Origin: Tetrahymena thermophila SB210
Taxonomy: Eukaryota > Ciliophora > Oligohymenophorea > Hymenostomatida > Tetrahymenidae
Assembly: GCF_000189635.1 (NCBI RefSeq)
Contig: NW_002476250.1
Span: 310,001 to 374,000 of the forward strand
Direction of reading: 5' to 3'
DNA: 64,000 nucleotides
A program made the position numbers and the translations under genes. The notes beneath the pieces are model-generated. The model had not been told where the DNA came from, searched no databases, and saw only the letters and a list, made by a program, of their open reading frames with translations. Position 1 is the stretch's first letter; the number at the start of each line of letters is the position of its first letter. Of this stretch, positions 46,389-58,397 are shown one piece after another.

Positions 46389-49300
46389 TCAATCATAATG
46401 ACTCTCTTCATCTTGGTTATCAGTAAAATAGTTATGTTAATTTAAATGATTGTAATTTTGGTTATTAAGATGTTAATGATCTTCACTATCTTCATAATCT
46501 TCACTTTCATTTACGTTGCTGTAATGATTAACATTTTTTTTGTTGCTAAATGAAAATAGATTCATAAATTTATTTTCCTTTTCTTCATGGTCTGACTTTG
46601 CTTTGGAAAAGTCAATATAATCTTTACGATGAGAATAAATTAGAGGGATCAAAGAACTTAAGTAAATTAACAAGCTAGAGAGTTAACTCTTATACTGAAT
46701 TCCATAATAAATAGCTGCAATAGCTAAAATCAAAAGAATCAAATTTTTTAAAGTATTAAAGCTAAAAATTGAATTTCCAGGGCATCTTCTAGTTTCCGCT
46801 GAATAATTTACACCTCCTTAGCATGTATTGTAAGGAATTTTTCTATAACCTCTACTTACTTAATAATAATCAGTACATATTTCTGGGATCACTCCTTCAT
46901 ATTCTTCATCACTAAGTGTTCCATCCTTTACACATGGACCATTTTATCCATTTCTAATATAGCCGATATCACACTCCCAGTCTTCTTCAGAGCAGACACA
47001 TGCTTAAAGTTCTATTTGTCTTTCATAATCCTTTTGTTACAATTTACTAATTTAATTTTTTTTTTTTATATCTAAAATATTTTACTTCTCCATTTAAGCA
47101 AACAGATTCTTGTTTTTTACGTGAGTAAGTCACTTTCTAACCTAAGAGACATTGAGATGATTTATAGCTATGAGGTATCCATTTTTCATAATCAGAATCA
47201 GGATCATCTGGACTTGTTGCACCAGAACAGTTTCTATTAAACTGATTAGCAAAATCTATTGTTATAGCTAATCCATATTATTTTTTATCTGTTGATAGTG
47301 TTTTTGCAAGAACCATGAATGAGGTTCCAGTATTTGATGGCTCTGTTATTATATTATCTATTTCGATATCAGTATCTGATATTTAAACTTGGTTCCAAGT
47401 AATACCTTCATCTAAAGTATATTCGATAAATTTAGTGGTTCCATAATCCTTATCTTTAGCCATAACTATTATTGAACCATGATCACCTATTTCGAAAACA
47501 TAAGCTCCTCTTTTAATCTTTTAAATCATTGAAAGAATAAATAAATATGAAGTTAAATCTTAATTTTAAATTACTTATTTCCAAGTTAAACCTGCATCTC
47601 TTGAAAGGTAAGTATTAACTTGAGTTGGACTATGTGAAAGATACTTACCAACATTTCCATTTGCTAAAACTAAACCTACAGCATTTTTTGATGAGTAGAA
47701 TGAATTATATAAGTCATTAGAATTAGAATGTATATTTAAGAAGCAGTTGTCACCACATTTAATTTCTTTGTTTTCCTAGTCTGTGGTTGGAGCATTAATT
47801 CTACTCCACATACCACCTTTATCGAAAGTAATCATTGTCTATATTTTTTGGGTGACCAAATCTTTCATCTTTACTGCTTTTTTATCCTATTTAATTGATG
47901 TATTGCTTTTTTTATTTTTGGAGTCTTATCCTTAATTTTCATCATCATCATTTTATTCGCTTGCATACATATTCTCAAACTCTTCTCTTCTTTTTTATTC
48001 ATAAACATTTGCTATATAAATTCCATAAATTCCATGTAAGCGCTCAAAATCTGTATCACCATTTTCACTTCTAAGATGACCCTACAAGCTTGAGGAAAAG
48101 CGAGCACCTAATGAGTCTGATATATAAAGAGTACCCATAGGAGATGTTGAACCTAAATGATTTACATTTAAGAAAACCTATCCTTCACGAGTATCTAAAA
48201 TTGTAAACTTATGGTTTTACAGCTTCTCGCCTAACTAAACATCCCTTAATTTAATATCTAAGTCTTAAGGATTAGCAACTTTTAGGTTAACTTGCTATGA
48301 ATTTTATTCTAAAACTAATTTATTTTAAGATATTTAAATTCGCTAAGTATTGTGAATAAAAATATTTACGTTGAACAACATAAAGGTAATTATAATCAAT
48401 GTAAAAGACATTTCCTTTGGTCATGAGTAGCTTCTTTGAAGCTAAAAAGTCATCGCTGTAATAAAAGTTTCTTTTTTCATGCAATCCATATCTATTTTGG
48501 TTTTGCTTATCTAATTATTAAAATTTTATTTGCTATTTTTGAATTTATTTTAAAAATTAGATTACTTCCATCTTCTTAAACCCAAAATATTCTTTGTTGA
48601 GGAACTTAGCTATTAGTAAAGTTTAAATTACCCCTAAATTGATTTTATTTTTAAAATAAATTAGTGATGAGCTTTGTCTTTATTATTTTGAAATTTACCA
48701 TTCGAATTTGTAAACATATTGAGTAAGCTTCTCCCAACTATTTCCTAAATCTTTACTTAACCATAGTATAGCAAAAGAAAAGCATGGAGCTTTTTAGCTT
48801 TTGGCACAAACGTTATTAGTGCTTGCTAACATCCATGCTTCTTAACTGGGATGCAACTTAAATGTGTTTATTCTTAAATAAAAAAGAAAATTCAGTCAAA
48901 TTATTTCTAGTCTAACAATTCTTGTAAAATTTACCTATCTTTCTTTCTTGAAAAGGCTCTAAATGTATTACCGCAGTCTCTTGTTACCCAGTTGACTTCA
49001 TTTTTGCCTTAAAGAACAATAACATTAGGATTAGCTTGACTTCTTATCATTCTAATAACTTCACTTTCTACCTTTAAGTTGATTATTATTATAAAGTTAA
49101 ATGTAATAAAACCTTTTTCTGAATGTAAAACTTACTATTTAACTATTATCAGCTACATATTTGATACCAGCATTAACAAGATTATCGCTAATATTTTCGA
49201 AGTGTACCATTTTGTTTTAAGATCTATAAATGGTTCCACTATCAGTTTGAACCAAAACGTTTTAGTCATTCTATGTGTCGGTGCCACACCAAATGACATC

Positions 49301-49426
49301 AACTATTTCAGAATCAAGAAAGTTCTTGCTAAAAGAAATATCTTGCTATTTAGCTGTTGCAGTGAACTGTAGAGCTGAAATAAGCAATACAATACCTATG
49401 AGCTATAAATGCTTGTACGCTTTCAT
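46389..49426 (-). CDS. VPS10-domain sorting receptor (sortilin family)
   Basis: Type I membrane receptor that sorts luminal cargo from Golgi to lysosome-related organelles. ATG 49426-49424 gives a signal peptide (KHLQLIGIVLLISALQFTA). The VPS10 beta-propeller follows: VIWCGTD, TIYRSQNK, WVTRDCGNTFRAF, the strand WLSKDLGNSWEQL, SMGTLYISDSLGARF-like (MGTLYISD), YLSRDAGLTWKQV and YTLDEGITWNQV; the repeated S-x-D-x-G-x-x-W units are Asp boxes. The Cys-rich Sortilin-C region has CSGATSPDD, QCLLGQKVTYSRKKQESVC and CSCSEEDWECDIGYIRNG. A membrane helix (LKNLILLILAIAAIYYGI) and a ~100-residue acidic, Tyr-containing cytoplasmic tail end at TGA 46391-46389. Several introns (near 47.05, 47.55, 48.4-48.6 and 48.9-49.1 kb). 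In Tetrahymena, sortilins direct proteins to mucocyst secretory granules. Confidence 0.93.
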
Positions 49427-50127
49427 TAAGTCTAAATATTAATACTTTTTCTCAATTTTTTAATTAATTTTTTAATTATTTTAAAATCTTTCAAAGATAT
49501 TTAATCACTTAATAACTAAGTCTGTTTCTCATGCCAAGAAAAATTCAACTAACAATAAGTTTATCAAAAATTTTCTATTTAGATGTAGAAAAGAAAAAGA
49601 AAAAACAAATCTAAAGGTTATTAGCATATTTTTTCTTCTTAAACAAGGATTAATTTTTACGTTTTTAAATTTCAGACCAATCAATCAATCATGAATGATA
49701 ATAGATATTTTTAAAATATAGCTTTAAAAAAATACAATATTTAACGAGATTATAATATTTTTTTTTAATACTAAAATTCTTCGCTTTGCTGAGCAATTTG
49801 ATTTGAAAAAGCTAATCAACTTTATTAATTTTTTTCGGATTAGGTTTTTAAAATTTTATAAGGAATAAACGTTTTTTAATGATATGCTATTTAGGATACT
49901 GCTTTTTTAAAGTAATTTTTTAATTTAGATTTAAGTTTACTCTAACAATAAGGATTTAAATATAAACAATTTACAAATAATTTTATATAGATTAGAATTT
50001 TAATTTATTTATTTATTTACTTATTAATTTAAGTTAAATTATTTAATTTGATTTAACTAAAATTTATTTTGAAGTTATATTACAAAATTTTCATTTTATG
50101 TTAAACTCAGTTAGTTTGATCATTGTT
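49427..50127. other. AT-rich spacer
   Basis: Upstream region of the VPS10 gene and downstream of the macrodomain gene. No code-6 frame supported. Confidence 0.55.
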
Positions 50128-51660
50128 TCATACATCTGATTAAATATTTTAATATGATGAGGAACCAAACTTGTGACTTTAATTATTTGAATTAATAAAA
50201 AAATTCTGCATATCGTTGCTGTCTTATTTTAAGTTTAGCTTTACATTATATAAAAGACTATCTATTGGTTGGTATTACTATTATTTATTATTTAATAATG
50301 ATGTTATTTACTAGCTGCCTAATCCAGACTGAGAATCGAAAGAGTCTTCAACAATATTATCATAAAATTATTCATCTTTTTCTAAGGTTTCATCTTCGTC
50401 CTTTCCGACTGTAATATTAGTTTACATTAATTCTTTTTTCATTTTTTTACTTCTATTTTTTTTTGCCTTTAACATGCTTTATTAAAGTTAATGCTAGTCT
50501 TCAAAATTAATCTGATTTTCAAAAGGATTGTTATAATGATCCAGCTCTTTTTTTAGCATTGATTTAGTCTTTTCTACATTCATTTCTTTTTAAATGCCAG
50601 ATTCATAAGAAGAATGATACCTTGTTGCTAAATTTTAGCTTGATTATTATCTTTATTAACTAGTTCTATGAATTTTTGATCCTTATTACTCTTGTTCAGT
50701 GTCTGTTTAAACTTCAAATTCACCAAATTGCATCTATTGATCTTCTTAATACAACTTGCTTTTTTAAGCTTATTTGCCTGATTTGTTCAATTGACTAGTA
50801 TTAAGATCTTTTATTTGACTTGATTAGCTGTTTGTACGGATTAAAGATTTATTTATGGAAGTTTAATAATTTTATAAATCTAATTAGGCACATGATGATG
50901 ATGCTAATTTTTTACTTTCAGCTCTCTCATTTTTTTTACCATTTATGTCATTAGAGTTGGGAAATTCTTCAAATTTTTATATTTCATCATAAGAGTTTTC
51001 AAAGCCATTATGATCAAATAGTTCTGTTTTTTGATTTGCAGTCAAAGCTGACCTGTAAAGTTTAATACTTTATTCCTCATGCTAATTTCCAACAAATATG
51101 ATATTTCTTAATTTATTATTTTGGTTTTCTAATATATAATGTTAACAAGCTAGAATTACACTGGCACAAGTTGACACTGTTCTTGTTTTTAATTAATTTA
51201 AAGGCAATAAAATTGTTTGACACTCAAGAATATCGCTTGCATGAGTTAAAGATTCAGTAATTAAACGTCTAAGATTATCACCATCATAATTTTCATTTGT
51301 ATCCTTTATATAACCACCGTGTATTATGTATTTACAGTTTGCTTTTCCACCTTTAGTATGCATAACTTTATTCAGAATGAGGTCTTCATGTAGTTTTATA
51401 TATTCTTTACATTCTTTTACTACGGAATCTCCCACATAATTCTTGAAAACCTTATCTGGAAACTCTAAGTGGCTATCTTGAATACACAATATTGCATCAA
51501 CCTTCTAAAATTTTAAATATTTATATATATCTAAACTAACAACTGTCAAATTTGTATTGCTTATCTTCACTTATTCTACATCGTATTAGGAAAATGATTA
51601 TGAAAATCTTAAGCTATTGCTTTTTTGGTATGAATCCTCATATCTGCAAAGATTACCCAT
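50128..51660 (-). CDS. Macrodomain protein with MGxxxC-type N-terminus
   Basis: One continuous code-6 frame, ATG 51660-51658 (MGNLCRYEDSYQKSNSLRF) to TGA 50130-50128, 510 residues. Residues ~35-200 look like a macrodomain (ADP-ribose binding or hydrolysis): VKISNTNLTVVSLDIYKYL, VDAILCIQDSHLEF, ANCKYIIHGGYIKD, NLRRLITESLTHASDI and QTILLPLN; these match the family's DI...VDAIVNAAN, K.IIH and ...SIAFPAI progression, though the NAAN loop is replaced by CIQDSH. The remaining ~300 residues are Gln/Asn/Ser/Glu-rich and probably disordered, with a basic KAKKNRSKKMKKE patch. The N-terminal Met-Gly followed by Cys is suitable for myristoylation and palmitoylation, implying membrane attachment. Loss of the usual loop residues could mean binding without catalysis (inference). 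Confidence 0.75.
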
Positions 51661-52930
51661 TTACTTAAATCAAAAGTTCTTTCTATTAAATACCTTCAGA
51701 TTGTAATTTTATCTTTGAAAGCAGAATTATATATCAAATATTTAGCTTCTAGCAACTATTTTTATTTCAGAATAAATGTTTCTAGATAATTTATTTGTTA
51801 TTAATTTTATTTATAAATATGCTCTAGAGGTACTATAATTTTAAATATTAAATAAGGAATGCAAAGCTTATTAATCTATTATTTGTAGCGATGAGTTTTT
51901 AATTCAGAAAATTATTTTAAGTTCAAAATTATTTTTATAATTTTCTAAAAATCTTGATATTATTATAATGTATATATATAATAGAGTGTTTTTAGTTTAA
52001 ATTTTTACTTTTTTTTTAATTAATATCTTTGGAGAGTATTTAGGATTATTGATAAATAAATTAATTAATTGACAATTATTTGTATTTGAAGATAAATTAA
52101 TTATTATTCATTATCACCCTTTTTTCAAACAATAATACTGAAAATTGATTGTTGATATTTTGATTTTTAATCGAGAACTTAATTTCCTTTTTTTATTTTT
52201 AATTTTGTAAAAGATTTTGCTTGATTGCTTCTTTGCTACCATAAGCCAAATTATTCTTTGATAATAGCTCATTTTATGTATGAAAGTAAAGTAAAGTTAA
52301 GCTTATTTAAAGGAGAATAGTTTGACAAATATTAATTTTGAGTGAAAAATATCTTCGAAGAATTAAAGAACAAAAAATCATGTAATGGAAAATTTTAATA
52401 TTTAATGGTGGTATTCCACATTAAACCATATTGAATGATATATGATTAAATTGTTATTATCAAGTTATATCTACATTCTTAGCAATTAAATTTCATGATT
52501 TCACTTTTTAATTCTTTCATTAACTTAATAAAAGAAATTTATTAAAAAAATAAAAGTATTTAAGATTAATTTAATTTTAAAGAAATTATTAATTTTAAAT
52601 TTAATCTATTCTAACCTTTTTAAATTGTAAATCTAAAATTATCTTAAAGTAATTTATATTATTATTATTTATGATCCAAAAGTAGTTAACTTATCTCTGC
52701 AATCGTTGGTTAAAATTTTTTACACTTAACGATTAAATTTCTATTAAATATTATTTAAATTTTGCATAGTAATTGGTTACATTTAAATTAAAATAAAAAT
52801 AATTATCTTCTTTTATTTTACACTAAAAAATTATCAAAAATTTGCTTTTAATCTATTTCTACTTTGATAATTAAATTTTTTAACAAGTTATTTTTATAGT
52901 AGTTAAAATCAACCATATCTATAGTAAATT
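51661..52930. other. AT-rich divergent intergenic spacer
   Basis: Divides the minus-strand macrodomain gene from the plus-strand Rdx-like gene. An ATAT run (~51970-51982) is present. No supported gene. Confidence 0.6.
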
Positions 52931-55900
52931 ATGAATTCTTTTAAAGAAGAGGATGAAAGCGCTTAGTCCATTATAATTAATATTGAATGCTGTTAAAATT
53001 GTGGGCTTCATTCGTGGTTTACTCACCATTAAGAAGAAAAATATGAACTCTACTTTAACTAGAGTATTTTAGTTTTGATTGCCCATGATAATAATATTAT
53101 CTTATTAACATTATATAATTTATAAGTGAAGTCACTAATAGAGAAAGAAATTGAAAATGTCACTGTTGAAAAGAATTTAATCCCAAATAACCTAATTAAA
53201 CTAGAGAACAGATTCAACTAAGAGGACATTAATTCTTTTTTAGACATCATTCAAAATAAACCAGTTTAATATCCAAGGATAGGCTCTTTTGAAATAACTA
53301 TTTTTAATGTGACTATCTTCTCAAAGATTACTTGCTCAGCTTGGCCTCATTATGGGAGCATAATTTACACTCTAAAAAATATAATTTAAGAGAAAATTTA
53401 AAATAAAGTTGTCATCCATTACTCTGTATTGAAGAGTGATGATTAAGATAATTCAAATTTAAGAGATTCCTAACAGTTAAATGTAAAAATGATAAGCTCA
53501 TAATAATATTAAGGTAAGAAGTCATCTCCTTCTTCTCCAAGAGCTCATAATGGAATTAAGATTCCTCCCATGTAAAATTTTTTTAACTTTAAAGGATATA
53601 TATCTTTTAGATATTAAAAATATTATTCAATAAACAATATAGTTAGCATAGCTCAAGATCTAATTCTCCAAGAATGAAAAATTATTTATTGCCTTTAGAA
53701 TATAGGAATGATGAAATATCTTAATAGCCTTAAGTCATCAATTCTTCTTTTCAAAAAGATAAAAGCTTAAATCCAATAAAGAATCTACCTCCTATTATCT
53801 AAAATCATGATAAAAAAGGCATTATAAAAGATTAAAAGAGTTATGTTGTTAAAACTAACTTCTACAAATAGTCAAATTAAGATGAAAAATTTAAAGCTTT
53901 AGCAAACCCAAGATACTAAAATGGTAGAGCAAATTCTCCTTTGTTAAGAGATCATAATATATACATAAGAAAAACTAATTTGCAAGGTGAAGAGCAAAAT
54001 ATTTTAATCAAATCGTAGTAATAAATGAGTTTAAATTTATATGGAAAAATTAGTTAAATAATAAATGAATTAAATATAATAGAAATCTTACAAATGATGA
54101 TAGCAAGGAAGAAAACAGTGAAATTTTTAAAAGCATGCCTCCTAATTTTGAAAGAAAAACTAGAGATCCTTAGGTTTCAAGTCCAGTTAAAGTAAGGTTT
54201 AGCAATAGAAATGAAAATGAAAAAAGTTAAGAAAGGGATCAATAAACAAATAATTCCTCATTTTTAAAACCAATATAAAGAAAATAGGAATAAGAAATAA
54301 ATTCAAATTCGAAAAATGGTGTGGGATTAATTTGTGATATGAAAATTAAAACTGTAAAACTTCCTTATAAAACAGTTTATTCAAATCTGAAACTTGCTAA
54401 TAACAAGAATTAAAATTCTTTATCACCTAAATAAAATTCAAATTTACAGCCTAATTAAAAAAATAGGTTAATATTGAATAACACCAGTAAACCTACTGGA
54501 TAAATTTAGAATTAAATAGAAACATTAAACGAAACTGGAACATAATAAGAAGAGCAATCTTAAGAGAATTTACAGAAACTTCAAAATTCATAAAGTAATT
54601 ATTTAATCTGAAATAATTTTATTTTATAGGTATTTTTTTTATTAAAAAAATAGACTATGAACTATCCAATGATAAATAATAAATAAATTAAGAAAATATC
54701 TAAGAGGAGTAAAAAGGAGATCTACAATAAAAGCAAGCAATTGAGAATTCTCATAAAATTTAAATACCTAAAGAAGCATAAACAGGTTCAAAAGATTTGA
54801 AAAAAGTAAAAAAATCTAATTAAGACTCACCTATCAGTATTAATAAATCAAACCTTAATGATACACACAAAAAAGTTTATTCGCTAGAAAAAACTGAAAT
54901 AATGTATAATGAACATGAAATGAAAAAACAAAATTTAACAATTCAACATAACACAAAAAAGAATACAATAAACAACCTTTCTAAAATTGAATTTATCAAA
55001 AGTGATGTCAATAGTTCTTGTTCATTATTTTCTAATGTTGAATAAAAAGAAGGTTTATAATAAAATTTGTTAATTAATGATGATGATTTTTCTCAAAAAG
55101 TATAAAAGACTGAAAGAAAAGACTCATAATTCAGTAAAGAATAAATGAATACAGACTATAAAAATGACACAGGTGTAAACTTTGGTTAATAGGAGGAAAA
55201 TTGTTAACATAGTGCTCATGAAGTTGATTAAAAAAATAAAGATGAAATTAGTAAGCAAAATAAATTAGAAGACATTAAAGAAAAAATAGATTAATAAAAT
55301 ACTTTAAAAGAAAAAGAAGAAAATGAAATAAAAAACAAATAAGAGTTAAATTAACAAAGTTAAAATGAGAATTTGAGTGATTAAGAAATAGTTTAAATTT
55401 ATTAAAATTAAATAAATCTAAAGAATGCAAAAGGAGATAAATAATTGGAAGAGGCTATGAATACATAAGAAAATATTTTTTAAAAATAAATAGAAAATGG
55501 AACCAATATTTAAGAATAAAACACTTTAATTAACGACTAACAATTTAATCAAAAAAATCAAAATGGAGATAAAAGCTAAGATGAATAAATTTAAGAAACT
55601 TAAAGTGAAAAATAAAATAAAAGTATATAAGAAACATAATAAATGCATGAAGATTAATCGAAATAAGACTAAGAATGTTAATAGAATAATAAAGTTGAAG
55701 AATAATCATAATTAGATGATTTTGAAGAATAAGATGCTGGAGATTAAGAATAAAAAGAGAAAAATGATGGTAGTGTGCTATCAGAAAAGAATAAAACAAA
55801 TGAAAATGAAGATGACTATGATGAAGAGCAATTACATGAAAACAAACAAGAATAACTAGATAAATATGAAGAAGATGAATATGAAGAAGATGAGGAATAA

Positions 55901-56167
55901 GAAGAATTTATGGAAAGCAATTAAAATATTTAAAAAATAAAAGAAATAGTGTTTAAATACTTATTTAAATTAGAATAAAAAGCAATTAACTACATAATTT
56001 AACTACAAGAATAGTAAACTTAAGAGAGCTAGCAAGAAAACTATTAATCGAATATTTCTAAGCTAAAAGAAAATCATTAACACTTTAAATAAAACACTTT
56101 ACAATTAGAAAATGACATTGATTAAACTACATAAATAATTAAAAAATCTACTTTTAAATAAGATTGA
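52931..56167 (+). CDS. Rdx/selenoprotein W-like domain with long Gln/Glu-rich tail
   Basis: ATG 52931 (MNSFKEEDESAQSIIINIEC) to TGA 56165-56167. Four exons; introns 53572-53642, 54015-54082 and 54595-54653 all keep phase. The N-terminal ~190 residues resemble the thioredoxin-like Rdx (SelW/SelT/SelH) fold: a redox-type motif CCQNCGLHSWFTHH after the first strand, and the hallmark PRIGSFEITIFNVTIFSKI followed by CSAWPHYGS, equivalent to PRxGAFEV...SK...xxP. Both motif residues that could pair are Cys (C-Q-N-C), not selenocysteine. The rest, some 800 residues, is low complexity: Ser/Pro/Lys-rich, then a long acidic tract of Glu, Asp and Gln (most Gln as TAA). The last ~66 codons, including the stop, are repeated in the adjacent tandem copy. 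Role of the tail unknown. Confidence 0.8.
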
Positions 56168-56428
56168 TTAATTAATATAAATTTATGTTAACTTTAATAA
56201 AATTAGAATAAAAAGCAATTAACTACATAATTTAACTACAAGAATAGTAAACTTAAGAGAGCTAGCAAGAAAACTATTAATCGAATATTTCTAAGCTAAA
56301 AGAAAATCATTAACACTTTAAATAAAACACTTTACAATTAGAAAATGACATTGATTAAACTACATAAATAATTAAAAAATCTACTTTTAAATAAGATTGA
56401 TTAATATAAATTTATGTTAACTTTAATA
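55967..56428 (+). repeat. Near-perfect tandem duplication, ~233-bp unit, across gene 3' end
   Basis: Two adjacent copies: 55967-56199 and 56200-56428. I see one difference, an ATTA present in the first copy (near 56170) and missing in the second. The unit includes the last ~66 sense codons of the upstream gene (from KLEQKAINYIIQLQ to FKQD), its TGA and about 30 bases of 3' sequence. The second copy is thus untranslated but could still code in the same frame if joined. Confidence 0.92.
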
Positions 56429-56739
56429 AATTTATTATCCAATTAAAAGTCAATTTTACAAAAAAAAATCATTTTATTCAATTTAAGAACCAAATTTATT
56501 AAAAAAATTTTTTGTCGATATTTTTATAATAAATATATATTATAATTTAATTAGAAGCATATCTTTTGCTTTACTGATGGTATGTATATTCATTCGTAAA
56601 ACTAAATAGAACAATCTATATTTACAGAATAATTTGAATAATCCAAACTTTTAGCCAAAACATTCAACTTTATTATAGAACTTTATTAAATAAATTTAAT
56701 ATTAAAGATACAAAACAGATTAAATTGATAAACTGACTC
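56429..56739. other. Short spacer before CRAL-TRIO gene
   Basis: AT-rich. A plus-strand open stretch at about 56578-56740 could be 5' untranslated sequence or an extra small exon of the next gene; not resolved. Confidence 0.4.
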
Positions 56740-58166
56740 ATGGAGTAATTAAAACTAGAAGACCCTTTAACATACACCTTTTTAAAGCCAAATAAAAAGG
56801 CTTATTTATACTTTCCTAAGGGTAAATAAAATGTTTTATAAAATAAGCTTATTATCCATTAAAATAGAAAAAGATTAGTACATTGGAGAAGGAAAAAAAT
56901 TAATGAGATTATTTTTTGATGGACCCGTCACAATAACTCAATTTGAAAAGGAAGAATACGAAAAGTTTGAAAAATAACTGATAGATAGTGGAGATGAATA
57001 AAAGCATTTGTAGGATAAATAGGTTTGGACAAAATCAAATAAGATGCGCTTTTTATAAGCAAGCGGATGGAAATATAATGTTGCAATAAATAATATAAGC
57101 TAGCATAATGATTGGAGAAAAAGTAGCTTACCTATTAAATTAGATGATGAAATTATCTAATTTTTGGTATTAAAAAAATGCTATTTTTAACTTAAATAAA
57201 AAAAATATTTAAAAATAGTAATCAGGTATTCTCTACTTGCACGGTCGTGATAACAGAAATAGACCTATTATGGTTTTAAATGCATATAAAATAGATACTA
57301 AAAAAATGAGTGAAGATAGTCTTATCAAAGGTGTTTCCTTTTTCTTAGAGGTCGTCGTTAATAATATGTTATTACCAGGATAAATTGAAAATTGGGTTAT
57401 TATTCTAGACTTCAACTAAATGGGACTCTTTTCATTCCCTGTGATGGTATTGAATTCTTTTCGAAATCAATTAATTTAACTTGTTCTACATATATTTTTT
57501 ATCAATATTTTCATAAACTGATATTTGCTTATAACTAGATATGCAATATTATTAAAGGGAATATCAAAAATCATTTTCTCATAAAAAAGAATTTTATTAA
57601 AAATAATTTTTGAATATAAAAAATAAACTTTTTAAATAGTTTTAATACAAAAATTTAAAGTTTTTTAATTTATTTATTTTTAAAAATATTTTTAAAAATT
57701 ATGTATAAAAATAGTCATTTAAAAAGATGATTGGATTTTTATAATCTAATTACAGAGCTAGAATGTATAAGCTATATTGTGTAAATACTCCTAATTCTAT
57801 TTGGGTACCTTGGAAAGCTGTTTAGATTTTCTTAGAAGAGAACACTATTTAAAAAGTGAACTTTTCTAAATAAAATACTCCAACAGATCTTTTTAAGCAT
57901 TGTAATAAATCACAAGTTGAAGCTAAATTTGGTGGAAGTGCTGCTGATCTTAAAGAATTTTCATGGTAAATATTCAATTTATTATTTATAATTTGCTGAT
58001 TCATATAAATTTTATGTTAAAAAGGCCTCCAAAAGTTATATAAGGAGAAACTTGTGCTGAAGGAGAAAATGAAAGTGATTTTTTAATAACAGTAGAAGAA
58101 TACAAAAAAAAATATTAAAATAAAGAGCTATAGGGTTGCGAAATTTGTTAAGAGTATATTAAATGA
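56740..58166 (+). CDS. CRAL-TRIO (Sec14-like) lipid-binding protein
   Basis: ATG 56740 (MEQLKLEDPLTYTFLKPNKK) to TGA 58164-58166. Introns 56822-56867 and 57167-57218 are well phased; a third, ending at 57755, has an uncertain donor, and a fourth follows SW at ~57966. Residues ~80-150 form a CRAL-TRIO N-like helical part (WTKSNKMRFLQASGWKYNVA). The Sec14 lipid-binding fold follows: GILYLHGRDNRNRPIMVLNA, GVSFFLEVVVNNMLLPGQIE, NWVIILDFNQMGLFSFP, then RMYKLYCVNTPNSIWVPWKA and FLEENTIQKVNF, and the family's typical end LFKHCNKSQVEAKFGGS. A short polar tail ends CEICQEYIK. Such proteins carry hydrophobic ligands, often phosphatidylinositol, between membranes. Specific ligand not predictable. Confidence 0.88.
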
Positions 58167-58397
58167 GTATGTTTGGTCAGATAAATTTTAATTTTTAATT
58201 AAAGGTGAAATTCATCTAAAAGATTATTTCTTTGTTTCTTGGTCTTATTAATTAATAAATTAGTTAATAAATTTAATTATTATTAGTGGTGTTTATATTA
58301 ATAAAGTAAATATTTGTTTCTAATTAATTAATTAATTGGTAGAATTTAAACAAATAATTGATTCTACTCCTTTTCTTTTTCTTATTCTAATAACAAA

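Noticed and set aside
49079-49372. Plus-strand 97-codon frame.
   Set aside because: Antisense to the N-terminal exons of the VPS10 gene, whose signal peptide and VPS10 motifs are convincing on the minus strand.
55545-55799. Minus-strand frame rich in His, Phe and Leu.
   Set aside because: It is the antisense of the acidic Gln/Glu/Asp tail of the Rdx-like gene; its composition is the mirror of GAA/GAT/TAA codons.
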